NCBI GenBank assembly: GCA_031269415.1
Contig: JAISZF010000023.1
Location: forward strand, 1 to 9,475
DNA: 9,475 nucleotides
Reading direction: 5' to 3'
Source of the DNA: Clostridiales bacterium
GTDB taxonomy: Bacteria; Bacillota; Clostridia; Lachnospirales; WQUN01
Below are positions 1 to 7,811 of the stretch, in pieces. Position 1 is the first letter of the stretch; every line of letters starts with the position of its first letter. The notes below the pieces were generated by a model. That model did no database searches. It saw only the letters and a list, made by a program, of their open reading frames with translations, and was not told where the DNA came from. The position numbers were made by a program, and so were the translations under genes.

Positions 1-878
1 TGGACGGCATAGAGGCCGCTATAAAGATCCGTCTGCTCAGGGGCGATTACTATAAGAACCTGCCGATATTGGCACTTTCCGCGAACGTCGTAACCGGGGC
101 AAGGGAATTATTTTTAGAGAGCGGCATGAATGATTTTGTTTCAAAGCCCATCGACGATATCGAACTGAATGTCGCGCTGAGCAAATGGCTTCCCCCGGAT
201 AAGATACTGGACGCCGGAATCAGTTCCGGGCCAGAAGACTCGAACGACGCCCAACAGGATAAATTGCTGGAGTCGATTGCCAAGGTTAAGGAAATAAGCG
301 TCGTCAGCGGACTCAAACAGGTAGGCGGGGATAAGAAGCTGTACCTTGATGTACTGAGGCAGATAACCGTCCTTATGCCAAAGGATATTGAAAATATTAA
401 CGCCTCCGTCAGAAATAGGAATTGGAAAGACTACTCCATTCAGATGCACGCGTTGAAAACCGTCTTCGCGAATATCGGCAGCGCGTTTATGTCGGAATGG
501 GCGAAAAATCTCGAAATCGCCTCCAATACCCGGGATGTACAGAAATGTCTGAGGGAAACGAAGTATTTTTGCGCGGAGATGCGGGAAACATATCTGAACT
601 TGACTTATATCTTTGCCAGACACGCCGAATCAGTTAAGAAGGACGAAGCCGCGAAAAAGAAGATTCAACTGATTGATCTGGATGAAAAGCTGATGTCGCT
701 GAAAGCCGCCTGCATGGAGTGCGATACGGAAAGGGCGGAGACTCTGTCGGATGAACTAAAAACATATACGTATAACAGTAAGGTCGACGCGGAGATAAAC
801 ACGATAATAGAGATGGTCAAATCGTTCGACTATGATCAAGCCGCCGAGACGATTGAGATAATGGCGATAATCCTTTAA
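1..878 (+). CDS. C-terminal part of a hybrid two-component protein (receiver end + HPt domain), 5' truncated by the window
   Basis: The reading frame is open from the left edge (first full codon at base 3) to TAA at 876-878, so the start lies outside. The first visible residues, (M)DGIEAAIKIR, are the stretch that follows the phospho-acceptor Asp of a receiver domain; that Asp itself is not in the window. ILALSAN and the invariant Lys of FVSKP (codon 144-146) close the receiver fold. A linker follows, then an HPt domain whose motif MHALKTVFANIGS carries the probable phosphoryl-accepting His at codon 447-449. A charged helical tail of about 85 residues ends the protein. In the known family, phosphate passes from a kinase His to the receiver Asp to the HPt His and on to a separate regulator. 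I infer a hybrid sensor kinase or a multidomain response regulator; the missing N-terminus decides which. No terminator is visible before the next promoter. Confidence 0.9.
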   Translation, partial: DGIEAAIKIRLLRGDYYKNLPILALSANVVTGARELFLESGMNDFVSKPIDDIELNVALSKWLPPDKILDAGISSGPEDSNDAQQDKLLESIAKVKEISVVSGLKQVGGDKKLYLDVLRQITVLMPKDIENINASVRNRNWKDYSIQMHALKTVFANIGSAFMSEWAKNLEIASNTRDVQKCLRETKYFCAEMRETYLNLTYIFARHAESVKKDEAAKKKIQLIDLDEKLMSLKAACMECDTERAETLSDELKTYTYNSKVDAEINTIIEMVKSFDYDQAAETIEIMAIIL

Positions 879-915
879 AGCGGGTCTACAATATACGCAA
901 AGACGCGGTAAATCC

Positions 916-944
916 TTGACTTTTTCCGATTCTGGTGATAGAAT
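916..944 (+). promoter_or_regulatory. Sigma-A-type promoter of the str operon
   Basis: TTGACT (916-921) and TAGAAT (939-944) are separated by exactly 17 bases, each one mismatch from the consensus hexamer. The predicted start of transcription is near 951, giving a leader of about 75 bases before rpsL. It is the only good promoter between the kinase tail and rpsL, so the ribosomal genes here are probably started locally rather than by read-through from rpoBC. Confidence 0.75.
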
Positions 945-954
945 GCATAACGTT

Positions 955-994
955 GCCAAACTATCGGAAAAAATCAGGGATTTTTCAGTTTGGC
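955..994 (+). promoter_or_regulatory. Hairpin in the rpsL leader
   Basis: GCCAAACT (955-962) and AGTTTGGC (987-994) are a perfect 8-base inverted repeat. Inside it, GAAAAA (967-972) can pair with TTTTTC (981-986), leaving a four-base bulge on the left side and an eight-base loop. It would form almost at the 5' end of the predicted transcript. There is no U run after it, so it is not an intrinsic terminator. A role in mRNA stability, or as a binding site for an autoregulatory ribosomal protein, is inference only. Confidence 0.5.
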
Positions 995-1013
995 CATTGG
1001 CGGATATTATACG

Positions 1014-1020
1014 AGGAGGT
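1014..1020 (+). promoter_or_regulatory. Ribosome binding site that fixes the rpsL start
   Basis: AGGAGGT lies five bases before ATG at 1026. An in-frame ATG at 990 lies upstream of this site and would add 12 residues (MAIGGYYTRRCK) that are not part of S12, so 1026 is chosen. Confidence 0.9.
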
Positions 1021-1025
1021 GCAAA

Positions 1026-1439
1026 ATGCCAACATTTAACCAACTGGTAAGAATCGAAAGAAAATCGGCGCGTAAAAAATCGGCGGCGCCCGCGCTGCTG
1101 CGGGGGTTTAATTCCAAAAAGGGCCGTTATACCGACATTGCCAGTCCGCAAAAACGCGGCGTGTGTACGTCGGTGAAGACAGCCACGCCCAAGAAGCCGA
1201 ATTCCGCTCTGCGAAAGATTGCCCGTGTGCGTCTATCTAATTCCATGGAGGTAACGTGCTATATCCCCGGCGAGGGGCACAACCTTCAGGAGCACAGCGT
1301 AGTATTGATCAGAGGCGGCAGGGTGAAGGACGTACCCGGCGTCCGTTATCACATCATCCGCGGCACTCTGGATACGGCGGGCGTCGCCAAACGCAAACAG
1401 TCCCGTTCCAAATACGGCGCGAAACGCGGTAAAAAATAA
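1026..1439 (+). CDS. rpsL: Small ribosomal subunit protein S12
   Basis: S12 sits at the decoding centre of the 30S subunit and takes part in tRNA selection. The 137-residue product begins MPTFNQLVR and carries the family signatures PQKRGVCT, TPKKPNSALRK, GEGHNLQEHS and GGRVKDVPGVRYH, ending in a basic tail (SKYGAKRGKK). Between PALL and PQKRG it has the roughly 13-residue insertion typical of Gram-positive S12 and absent from the E. coli form. The TPKKPNS loop, where streptomycin-resistance changes usually fall, has both wild-type lysines (residues 56 and 57). The Asp in VKDVPG, the residue methylthiolated by RimO in other bacteria, is present. It is the first gene of the str operon, with its own promoter at 916-944 and rpsG 114 bases downstream. 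Confidence 0.98.
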   Translation: MPTFNQLVRIERKSARKKSAAPALLRGFNSKKGRYTDIASPQKRGVCTSVKTATPKKPNSALRKIARVRLSNSMEVTCYIPGEGHNLQEHSVVLIRGGRVKDVPGVRYHIIRGTLDTAGVAKRKQSRSKYGAKRGKK

Positions 1440-1443
1440 GAGC

Positions 1444-1511
1444 CCTGTACCCCGATATCCGCCAAGGATACAGTACGTACAGGCGCGATCGCGTTTTATT
1501 CCGTAAACGCG
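1444..1511 (+). promoter_or_regulatory. Two stem-loops in the rpsL-rpsG spacer
   Basis: First stem: CCTGTAC (1444-1450) pairs perfectly with GTACAGG (1477-1483); within it TATCC (1456-1460) pairs with GGATA (1466-1470) around a five-base loop. Second stem: CGCGTTT (1490-1496) pairs with AAACGCG (1505-1511) around an eight-base loop. The spacer is long for an operon of this kind. In E. coli, S7 is known to repress its own translation by binding the S12-S7 intercistronic RNA. That this structure has the same job is inference by position; I did not match the E. coli S7-binding sequence. Confidence 0.5.
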
Positions 1512-1538
1512 AGTACCGATGATGTAATTCTCATGGTT

Positions 1539-1546
1539 AAGGAGGG
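1539..1546 (+). promoter_or_regulatory. Ribosome binding site that fixes the rpsG GTG start
   Basis: AAGGAGGG ends seven bases before GTG at 1554. An in-frame ATG at 1533 lies before this site and has no good site of its own, so GTG 1554 is chosen. It gives a protein beginning MPRKGHVPKRD, the usual S7 N-terminus. Confidence 0.9.
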
Positions 1547-1553
1547 AATATTC

Positions 1554-2024
1554 GTGCCGAGGAAAGGACATGTCCCCAAGAGGGACGTTTTACCTGATCC
1601 GCTGTATAACAGCAAAATAGTGACAAAACTGATAAACGCCATTATGCTGGACGGCAAAAAGGGCGTGGCGCAGAAGATTGTGTACGACGCGTTTGAAAAG
1701 GTTCAGGCAAAGAAGGGCAACCCCGCTATGGATTGCTTTGAGGAAGCCTTGGGCAATATTATGCCCGTGTTGGAGGTGAAAGCGCGCCGTGTCGGCGGCG
1801 CGACATATCAGGTGCCGATAGAGGTTCTGCCCGACAGAAAGCAGGCGTTGGGCCTGCGCTGGCTTGTGCTGTACGCCAGAAAACGCGGTGAGAAAACAAT
1901 GGTAGACCGGTTAGCCAACGAGATATTAGACGCTTTATCTAACGGCGGAAACGCGGTCAAGAAGAAAGAGGAAACCCATAAAATGGCCGACGCCAATAAG
2001 GCGTTTTCGCATTATAAATGGTAA
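1554..2024 (+). CDS. rpsG: Small ribosomal subunit protein S7
   Basis: S7 binds the 3' domain of 16S rRNA, starts assembly of the 30S head and lines the exit-site side of the mRNA channel. The product is 156 residues, the usual bacterial length. Recognisable segments are PRKGHVPKRDVLPDP at the start, INAIMLDGKKG, VKARRVGGATYQVPIEV in the middle, RWLVLYARKR, and the conserved C-terminal segment HKMADANKAFSHYKW. Translation starts at GTG, as judged from the ribosome binding site and from the N-terminal sequence. It is the second gene of the str operon, with a structured 114-base spacer before it and 44 bases to fusA after it. Nothing is missing or truncated. Confidence 0.98.
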   Translation: MPRKGHVPKRDVLPDPLYNSKIVTKLINAIMLDGKKGVAQKIVYDAFEKVQAKKGNPAMDCFEEALGNIMPVLEVKARRVGGATYQVPIEVLPDRKQALGLRWLVLYARKRGEKTMVDRLANEILDALSNGGNAVKKKEETHKMADANKAFSHYKW

Positions 2025-2032
2025 ACCGCATC

Positions 2033-2047
2033 CCCCTTAGCAAGGGG
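2033..2047 (+). other. Short GC-rich hairpin before fusA
   Basis: CCCCTT (2033-2038) and AAGGGG (2042-2047) form a perfect six-pair stem with a three-base loop. It lies between the rpsG stop and the fusA ribosome binding site (GAGGA, 2058-2062) with no U run, so termination is unlikely. It may be a processing or stability element, or one copy of a small dispersed repeat. Confidence 0.4.
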
Positions 2048-2068
2048 AGCGTGAAATGAGGAATTATT

Positions 2069-4156
<2,088 letters not shown>

Positions 4157-4171
4157 GAACAGAAATATTGC

Positions 4172-4199
4172 TTGCAAACACTTATTTTTTCATTATAAT
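4172..4199 (+). promoter_or_regulatory. Probable separate promoter for tuf
   Basis: TTGCAA (4172-4177) and a perfect TATAAT (4194-4199) are separated by 16 bases, in the 75-base gap between fusA and tuf. The -35 box is weak (four of six consensus bases). The A+T-rich gap contrasts with the flanking genes. An extra promoter would let EF-Tu be made in excess over EF-G. Confidence 0.6.
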
Positions 4200-4231
4200 A
4201 TGTATAGATTATTTACATTAGGAGGATAACA

Positions 4232-5425
4232 ATGGCTAAAGCTAAATTTGAACGGACCAAGCCCCATGTCAATATCGGCACGATCGGTCATATCGATCAC
4301 GGTAAGACCACGCTGACCGCGGCCATCACCAAGACGCTGCATGACAGATTCAAACTGGGTGAATTCGTTCCCTTTGACCGTATTGACAAGGCGCCGGAGG
4401 AAAAGGCGCGCGGCATCACGATTTCGACGACGCATGTCGAGTACGAAACGAAAAACCGCCACTATGCCCATGTTGACTGCCCCGGCCACGCCGACTACGT
4501 TAAGAACATGATCACCGGCGCCGCGCAGATGGACGGCGCGATTTTGGTCGTCGCCGCCACCGACGGCCCCATGGCTCAAACGCGTGAGCATATCCTGCTG
4601 GCCCGTCAGGTTAACGTGCCGTGGATGGTCGTCTACATGAATAAGGTAGACGCGGTTGACGACGAGGAACTGCTTGACCTGGTCGAGATGGAAATCCGTG
4701 ATCTGCTGAACGAGTATCAGTTTCCGGGCGACGATGTGCCGGTTATCCGCGGTTCCGCGCTCCTGGCCTTGCAAGATACCTCAAGCAAGTGGGGCGACGG
4801 CATTGTGGAACTGATGGACGCCGTAGACAGTTATATTCCCACGCCTCAGCGCGATAACGACAAGCCGTTCCTTATGGCTGTCGAGGATGTGTTTTCCATT
4901 ACCGGCCGCGGCACGGTCGCCACAGGCAGAGTGGACAGCGGTACCCTGAAGATTCAGGAAGAGGTTGAAATAGTAGGTTTTACCACTCAAAAGCGCAAAG
5001 TGGTTGTCACCGGTATTGAAATGTTTAAGAAACTGCTGGATCAGGCGCAGGCTGGCGATAATATCGGCATTCTGCTGAGAGGCGTACAACGTACCGAGAT
5101 TGAACGCGGGCAGGTGCTGGCAAAGCCGAACTCCATCACGCCGCACACCAAATTTACGGCGCAGGTTTACGTGCTGTCCGCGGAAGAAGGCGGCCGGCAT
5201 AAACCATTTTTCAACAATTATCGTCCGCAGTTCTATTTCCGCACCACGGACGTTACCGGCGTAATCTCGCTTCCGGCCGGTACGGAGATGTGTATGCCCG
5301 GTGATAATATCGAAATGACTATCGAGCTTATCACACCGATCGCCATGGCGCCCGGTCTGCGCTTCGCTATCCGCGAAGGCGGCAGAACAGTTGGCGCCGG
5401 TTCGGTGGTAACTATAATTGAATAA
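4232..5425 (+). CDS. tuf: Elongation factor Tu
   Basis: EF-Tu carries aminoacyl-tRNA to the ribosomal A site as a GTP complex and releases it on GTP hydrolysis. The 397-residue product has normal length. Domain 1 shows the P-loop GHIDHGKT (residues 19-26), RGITIS (60-65), DCPGH (82-86, with the catalytic His at 86), NKVD (137-140) and GSAL (174-177). Domains 2 and 3 include the segments GRGTVATGRV, KLLDQAQAGDNIG, RPQFYFRTTDVTG and REGGRTVGAGSV. The P-loop has Ile where Val is usual (GHIDHG), and a few positions (VVYMNKVD, GSALLAL, MAPGLRF) look less common than the standard clostridial sequence as I remember it; none touches a catalytic residue. AGGAGG (4220-4225) is placed six bases before the ATG. 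It is the last gene of the operon, ended by the terminator at 5450-5477. Confidence 0.98.
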   Translation: MAKAKFERTKPHVNIGTIGHIDHGKTTLTAAITKTLHDRFKLGEFVPFDRIDKAPEEKARGITISTTHVEYETKNRHYAHVDCPGHADYVKNMITGAAQMDGAILVVAATDGPMAQTREHILLARQVNVPWMVVYMNKVDAVDDEELLDLVEMEIRDLLNEYQFPGDDVPVIRGSALLALQDTSSKWGDGIVELMDAVDSYIPTPQRDNDKPFLMAVEDVFSITGRGTVATGRVDSGTLKIQEEVEIVGFTTQKRKVVVTGIEMFKKLLDQAQAGDNIGILLRGVQRTEIERGQVLAKPNSITPHTKFTAQVYVLSAEEGGRHKPFFNNYRPQFYFRTTDVTGVISLPAGTEMCMPGDNIEMTIELITPIAMAPGLRFAIREGGRTVGAGSVVTIIE

Positions 5426-5449
5426 TAAAAATAAAAAATAATTTTTTTA

Positions 5450-5477
5450 CCCTCACGTGAATCGTGAGGGCTTTTTT
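5450..5477 (+). terminator. Intrinsic terminator of the str operon
   Basis: CCCTCACG (5450-5457) and CGTGAGGG (5463-5470) form a perfect eight-pair stem with a five-base loop, followed one base later by six T (5472-5477). It lies 25 bases after the tuf stop and separates the translation genes from the secreted-protein genes. Confidence 0.92.
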
Positions 5478-5522
5478 GTTATTTTACAGGCGTTTCTTTA
5501 TTTCCACAAATTAATATACCAG

Positions 5523-5551
5523 TTGACAAATAAATAGAAACTTGCTAATAT
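5523..5551 (+). promoter_or_regulatory. Strong sigma-A-type promoter of gene A
   Basis: A perfect TTGACA (5523-5528), a 17-base spacer and TAATAT (5546-5551), preceded by TGC (5543-5545) as an extended -10. Transcription should begin near 5558, leaving a leader of about 88 bases. Confidence 0.82.
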
Positions 5552-5569
5552 ATGGTGTATAAAAGTGAT

Positions 5570-5620
5570 TATTTTATCCGTTTGGCTAAAAAGCGACTGA
5601 CTGAACACACGGATGAAATA
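5570..5620 (+). promoter_or_regulatory. Long hairpin in the 5' leader of gene A
   Basis: Bases 5570-5581 can pair with 5609-5620 over 12 consecutive pairs (one G-U, at 5575/5615), enclosing a 27-base loop that contains GACTGACTGA and a possible small GCT/AGC stem. The helix ends 13 bases before the AGGAGG site (5634-5639), so it leaves that site free. It matches no riboswitch class I can recall. A regulatory role is inference. Confidence 0.45.
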
Positions 5621-5645
5621 TTACGCTGTATAGAGGAGGGGAAAT

Positions 5646-7628
5646 ATGTTTAACAAGCGAAAATTTTTTACAGCTATGTCAGCCATGTCCGTCTGCGCTA
5701 TGTTGATAACGGGCACATTCGCCTGGATAAACTTGAATTCATCCAGGCTTAATAACTGGTATGGCGAAGGAGAAGTGAATCCTGCTGAGGGGCCCGGCGG
5801 TACGCTGCATGACGACTACTGCGAAAGCGAGGATAACGAGGGAACCACGGACAACAAGGACGTCTATGTCGAAAACTGGGGCGGATATCCTATATTTGTC
5901 CGCGTTAAACTATCAGAGTATATGGAGGTCGGTCGGGGAGCGGGTATAAAAAATGATCCCGACATAAACCAGGCCGTATCCATTGACGGAAACAGCGCCA
6001 GAAATATTGACGACGTCAGTACGTGGGCGCCGCACGATCCGAATGACGACGACGTATATCATACCTACTGGAAATGGACCACGGGGGGGCAGAAATATTA
6101 TTTCCCCGCGTCGGCTGATCAAAGGGGTCAGAAAGACGCCAACGGCAAAGATTATGTAGACTACTCCAGCCCTGAAAACCTCAACCCGCTGGATACCGAC
6201 GCTGGGGGGAATCACGCAAGGCCGACCCGTAACGCGACAGTCGTCACAATGGATGAGTGGATCCAAATGGATCAGCCTATCGGCGAGTATTGGGTTATGG
6301 ATTCGGACGGCTGGGCCTATTGGGCCGAGCCGCTGCTCCCCGGCGAGGCGACCGGTTTGCTGCTTGATCGCGTCGAATTGATATCGAAACCCGCCGATGA
6401 CTATTATTATGGAATTAATGTTCAGGCGCAGATGGCTACCAAAGAGGGCGATCCTGACAATTACAAGGTCTTTTTGGAAACAGCGTCGGATGACGCGGCA
6501 AGCCTTATAAATAAGCTTGTGGAAATGCCCGCCGCCAGAATGGTATTGGCTACCCGCAACGCTGTTTATGGTGATTACATATACATCGAGCCCGGCGAGG
6601 AGATTATTGTTAACGCGTATGTTGATAACGGCTCTATTGACGTTTCGTGGGAACATCAGGCTCCGGAAGGGTTTACAATCACTACCGCGGGCAACGCGGC
6701 TCTGATCCGGGCATCCGATGACGCGATTACCGGACTGGAAGCGGTTTTAACCGCGCATTCCTTGGACAATAACGGATTGTCCGTAACCAAAAATATTATG
6801 GTTATGGCCGAGGAAACGGAAGTCACAAGTAACTCGCGTACTTTTGTCAGATATCTTGATAATACATACTACGAAATTGACAGTAACGGCGTTCCAATAA
6901 GCTATGTCATAAGCGCCGGGCCTGATAAGGAAATCGAGACGGGCGATGAGCTGTATAATGTCGTCGAAATAAACGGGGTACGGTATTTGATGTGGGAACC
7001 GGGGACAGGCATGTTCTCGGCAAGCGGACCTGATGGTTTGCTGGGAACAGATGATGACGAGGAGATATTTATATGCACGGGCGATCCTATAACTCCGACG
7101 CCTACGCCTACACCTACACCTACGACGACGACGACTATTACGGACTCGCCGACAATTACACCTCCGACGACCATTACGGATTCGCCTACACCGACGCCGA
7201 CTGTCACGGATTCACCACCGCCGCCGACTATTACAGACTCGCCGACGCCCACACCGCCTCCGACTGTCACAGACTCGCCGACGCCCACACCGCCTCCGAC
7301 TGTCACAGATTCTCCGACGCCTACGCCTATCTTTACAAATACGCCTACAAATACGCCTACGCCAACCTCCACAAATTCTCCGACGCCGACAAATACGTTA
7401 TCTCCTACAAAGACGCTGACGCCTACAAATACGTTATCTCCTACAAAGACGCTGACGCCTACAAAGACACTAACCCCCACAAAGACGCCGACGCCGACAA
7501 AGACGCCTAAACCCACGTGTACACCTAAGTGTACGCCTAAGCCTACGTGTACGCCTAAACCCACGTGTACGCCTAAGCCCACGTCTACTCCTAAACCAAC
7601 TACCACGCCGTATGTTCCATGGCTTTAA
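5646..7628 (+). CDS. Secreted surface/matrix-like protein A: SipW-type signal, Ig-like segment, Pro/Thr repeat tail
   Basis: I do not recognise a named gene. The 660-residue protein starts with KRK and a hydrophobic segment ending GTFAWINLNSS (about residues 4-33), resembling signal peptides of TasA/camelysin-type proteins cut by SipW-like peptidases. Residues about 50-290 form a conserved domain with GPGGTLHDDYC, NKDVYVENWG, FVRVKLSEYMEVG, WKWTTGGQKYYFP and WAYWAEPLLPGEATGLLLDRVE. Residues about 300-388 look like a bacterial Ig-like domain (YIYIEPGEEIIVNAYV ... NIMVMAEE). Residues about 398-480 hold SAGPD and SGPDGLLGTDDDEE, possibly metal binding. Residues 483-660 are almost only Pro, Thr, Ser and Lys, with Cys at 625, 629, 635 and 641, ending PYVPWL. 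No LPXTG sorting signal or C-terminal membrane anchor is present. AGGAGG (5634-5639) stands six bases before the ATG. I infer an exported adhesin or matrix protein. It has its own promoter and terminator. Confidence 0.85.
   Translation: MFNKRKFFTAMSAMSVCAMLITGTFAWINLNSSRLNNWYGEGEVNPAEGPGGTLHDDYCESEDNEGTTDNKDVYVENWGGYPIFVRVKLSEYMEVGRGAGIKNDPDINQAVSIDGNSARNIDDVSTWAPHDPNDDDVYHTYWKWTTGGQKYYFPASADQRGQKDANGKDYVDYSSPENLNPLDTDAGGNHARPTRNATVVTMDEWIQMDQPIGEYWVMDSDGWAYWAEPLLPGEATGLLLDRVELISKPADDYYYGINVQAQMATKEGDPDNYKVFLETASDDAASLINKLVEMPAARMVLATRNAVYGDYIYIEPGEEIIVNAYVDNGSIDVSWEHQAPEGFTITTAGNAALIRASDDAITGLEAVLTAHSLDNNGLSVTKNIMVMAEETEVTSNSRTFVRYLDNTYYEIDSNGVPISYVISAGPDKEIETGDELYNVVEINGVRYLMWEPGTGMFSASGPDGLLGTDDDEEIFICTGDPITPTPTPTPTPTTTTTITDSPTITPPTTITDSPTPTPTVTDSPPPPTITDSPTPTPPPTVTDSPTPTPPPTVTDSPTPTPIFTNTPTNTPTPTSTNSPTPTNTLSPTKTLTPTNTLSPTKTLTPTKTLTPTKTPTPTKTPKPTCTPKCTPKPTCTPKPTCTPKPTSTPKPTTTPYVPWL
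7236..7307 (+). repeat. Two identical 36-base tandem units in gene A
   Basis: Units 7236-7271 and 7272-7307 are identical at DNA level and encode DSPTPTPPPTVT twice. Related but diverged DSPT units lie on both sides. The unit is a multiple of three, so gain or loss of units keeps the frame. Confidence 0.9.
7389..7460 (+). repeat. Second pair of identical 36-base tandem units in gene A
   Basis: Units 7389-7424 and 7425-7460 are identical and encode TNTLSPTKTLTP twice. They differ in sequence from the pair at 7236-7307 but have the same length, pointing to separate expansion events within one tail. Shorter TKTLTP/TKTPTP units follow to about 7508. Confidence 0.9.
7509..7610 (+). repeat. 18-base KPTCTP repeat at the end of gene A
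   Basis: Five 18-base units (7509-7526, 7539-7556, 7557-7574, 7575-7592, 7593-7610) and one 12-base short unit (7527-7538, KCTP) encode KPTCTP and variants. The cysteine is kept in the first three full units and the short unit, and becomes Ser and then Thr in the last two. Confidence 0.85.
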
Positions 7629-7642
7629 AATTTGCGCGATTG

Positions 7643-7678
7643 ACCCTGATGCCTTTCACAGGTTTCAGGGTTTTTTTT
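7643..7678 (+). terminator. Intrinsic terminator of gene A
   Basis: ACCCTGA (7643-7649) pairs perfectly with TCAGGGT (7665-7671). An inner CCT/AGG stem (7652-7654 with 7660-7662) extends it beyond a two-base internal mismatch. Eight T (7671-7678) follow, the first shared with the stem. It starts 15 bases after the stop codon, so gene B depends mainly on its own promoter. Confidence 0.88.
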
Positions 7679-7772
7679 CTATCCTCCGAAGATAGACATA
7701 ATACAACATAAAAGTCTTATTTTATATACGACATTTAGTCACACACAATATTTCCGCATGAACATATAATAG

Positions 7773-7800
7773 TTGACATTCTGATAATAATTGGTATAAT
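7773..7800 (+). promoter_or_regulatory. Strong sigma-A-type promoter of gene B
   Basis: A perfect TTGACA (7773-7778), a 16-base spacer and a perfect TATAAT (7795-7800), preceded by TGG (7792-7794) as an extended -10. The start of transcription should be near 7807, leaving a leader of about 91 bases. Confidence 0.82.
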
Positions 7801-7811
7801 ATAGGATATAA

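Noticed and set aside
955..994. rpsL leader hairpin as a terminator of the upstream kinase gene
   Set aside because: No T run follows the stem, and it lies downstream of the str promoter.
5694..5696. Cys17 of protein A (and Cys17 of B) as a lipoprotein attachment site
   Set aside because: The residues before it (MSV-C in A, LSL-C in B) do not fit a lipobox, which needs Gly, Ala or Ser directly before Cys, and it sits inside the hydrophobic core of the signal segment.
7236..7460. Repeated 36-base units that could suggest a CRISPR array
   Set aside because: The identical units are directly adjacent without spacers, lie in frame inside a coding sequence and encode Pro/Thr repeats.
7073..7510. 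145-codon + strand open frame in another frame across the tail of gene A
   Set aside because: The simple Pro/Thr codon repeats keep other frames free of stops; the product (Asp/Ala/Tyr repeats) is a by-product of the repeats and has no start signals.
6902..7606. 234-codon minus-strand frame rich in Val and Gly
   Set aside because: It is the reverse complement of the ACG/CCT-type repeat codons of gene A, with no promoter or ribosome binding site.
7607..7628. Sortase signal at the end of protein A
   Set aside because: The C-terminus reads TTTPYVPWL, without LPXTG, hydrophobic segment or positive tail.
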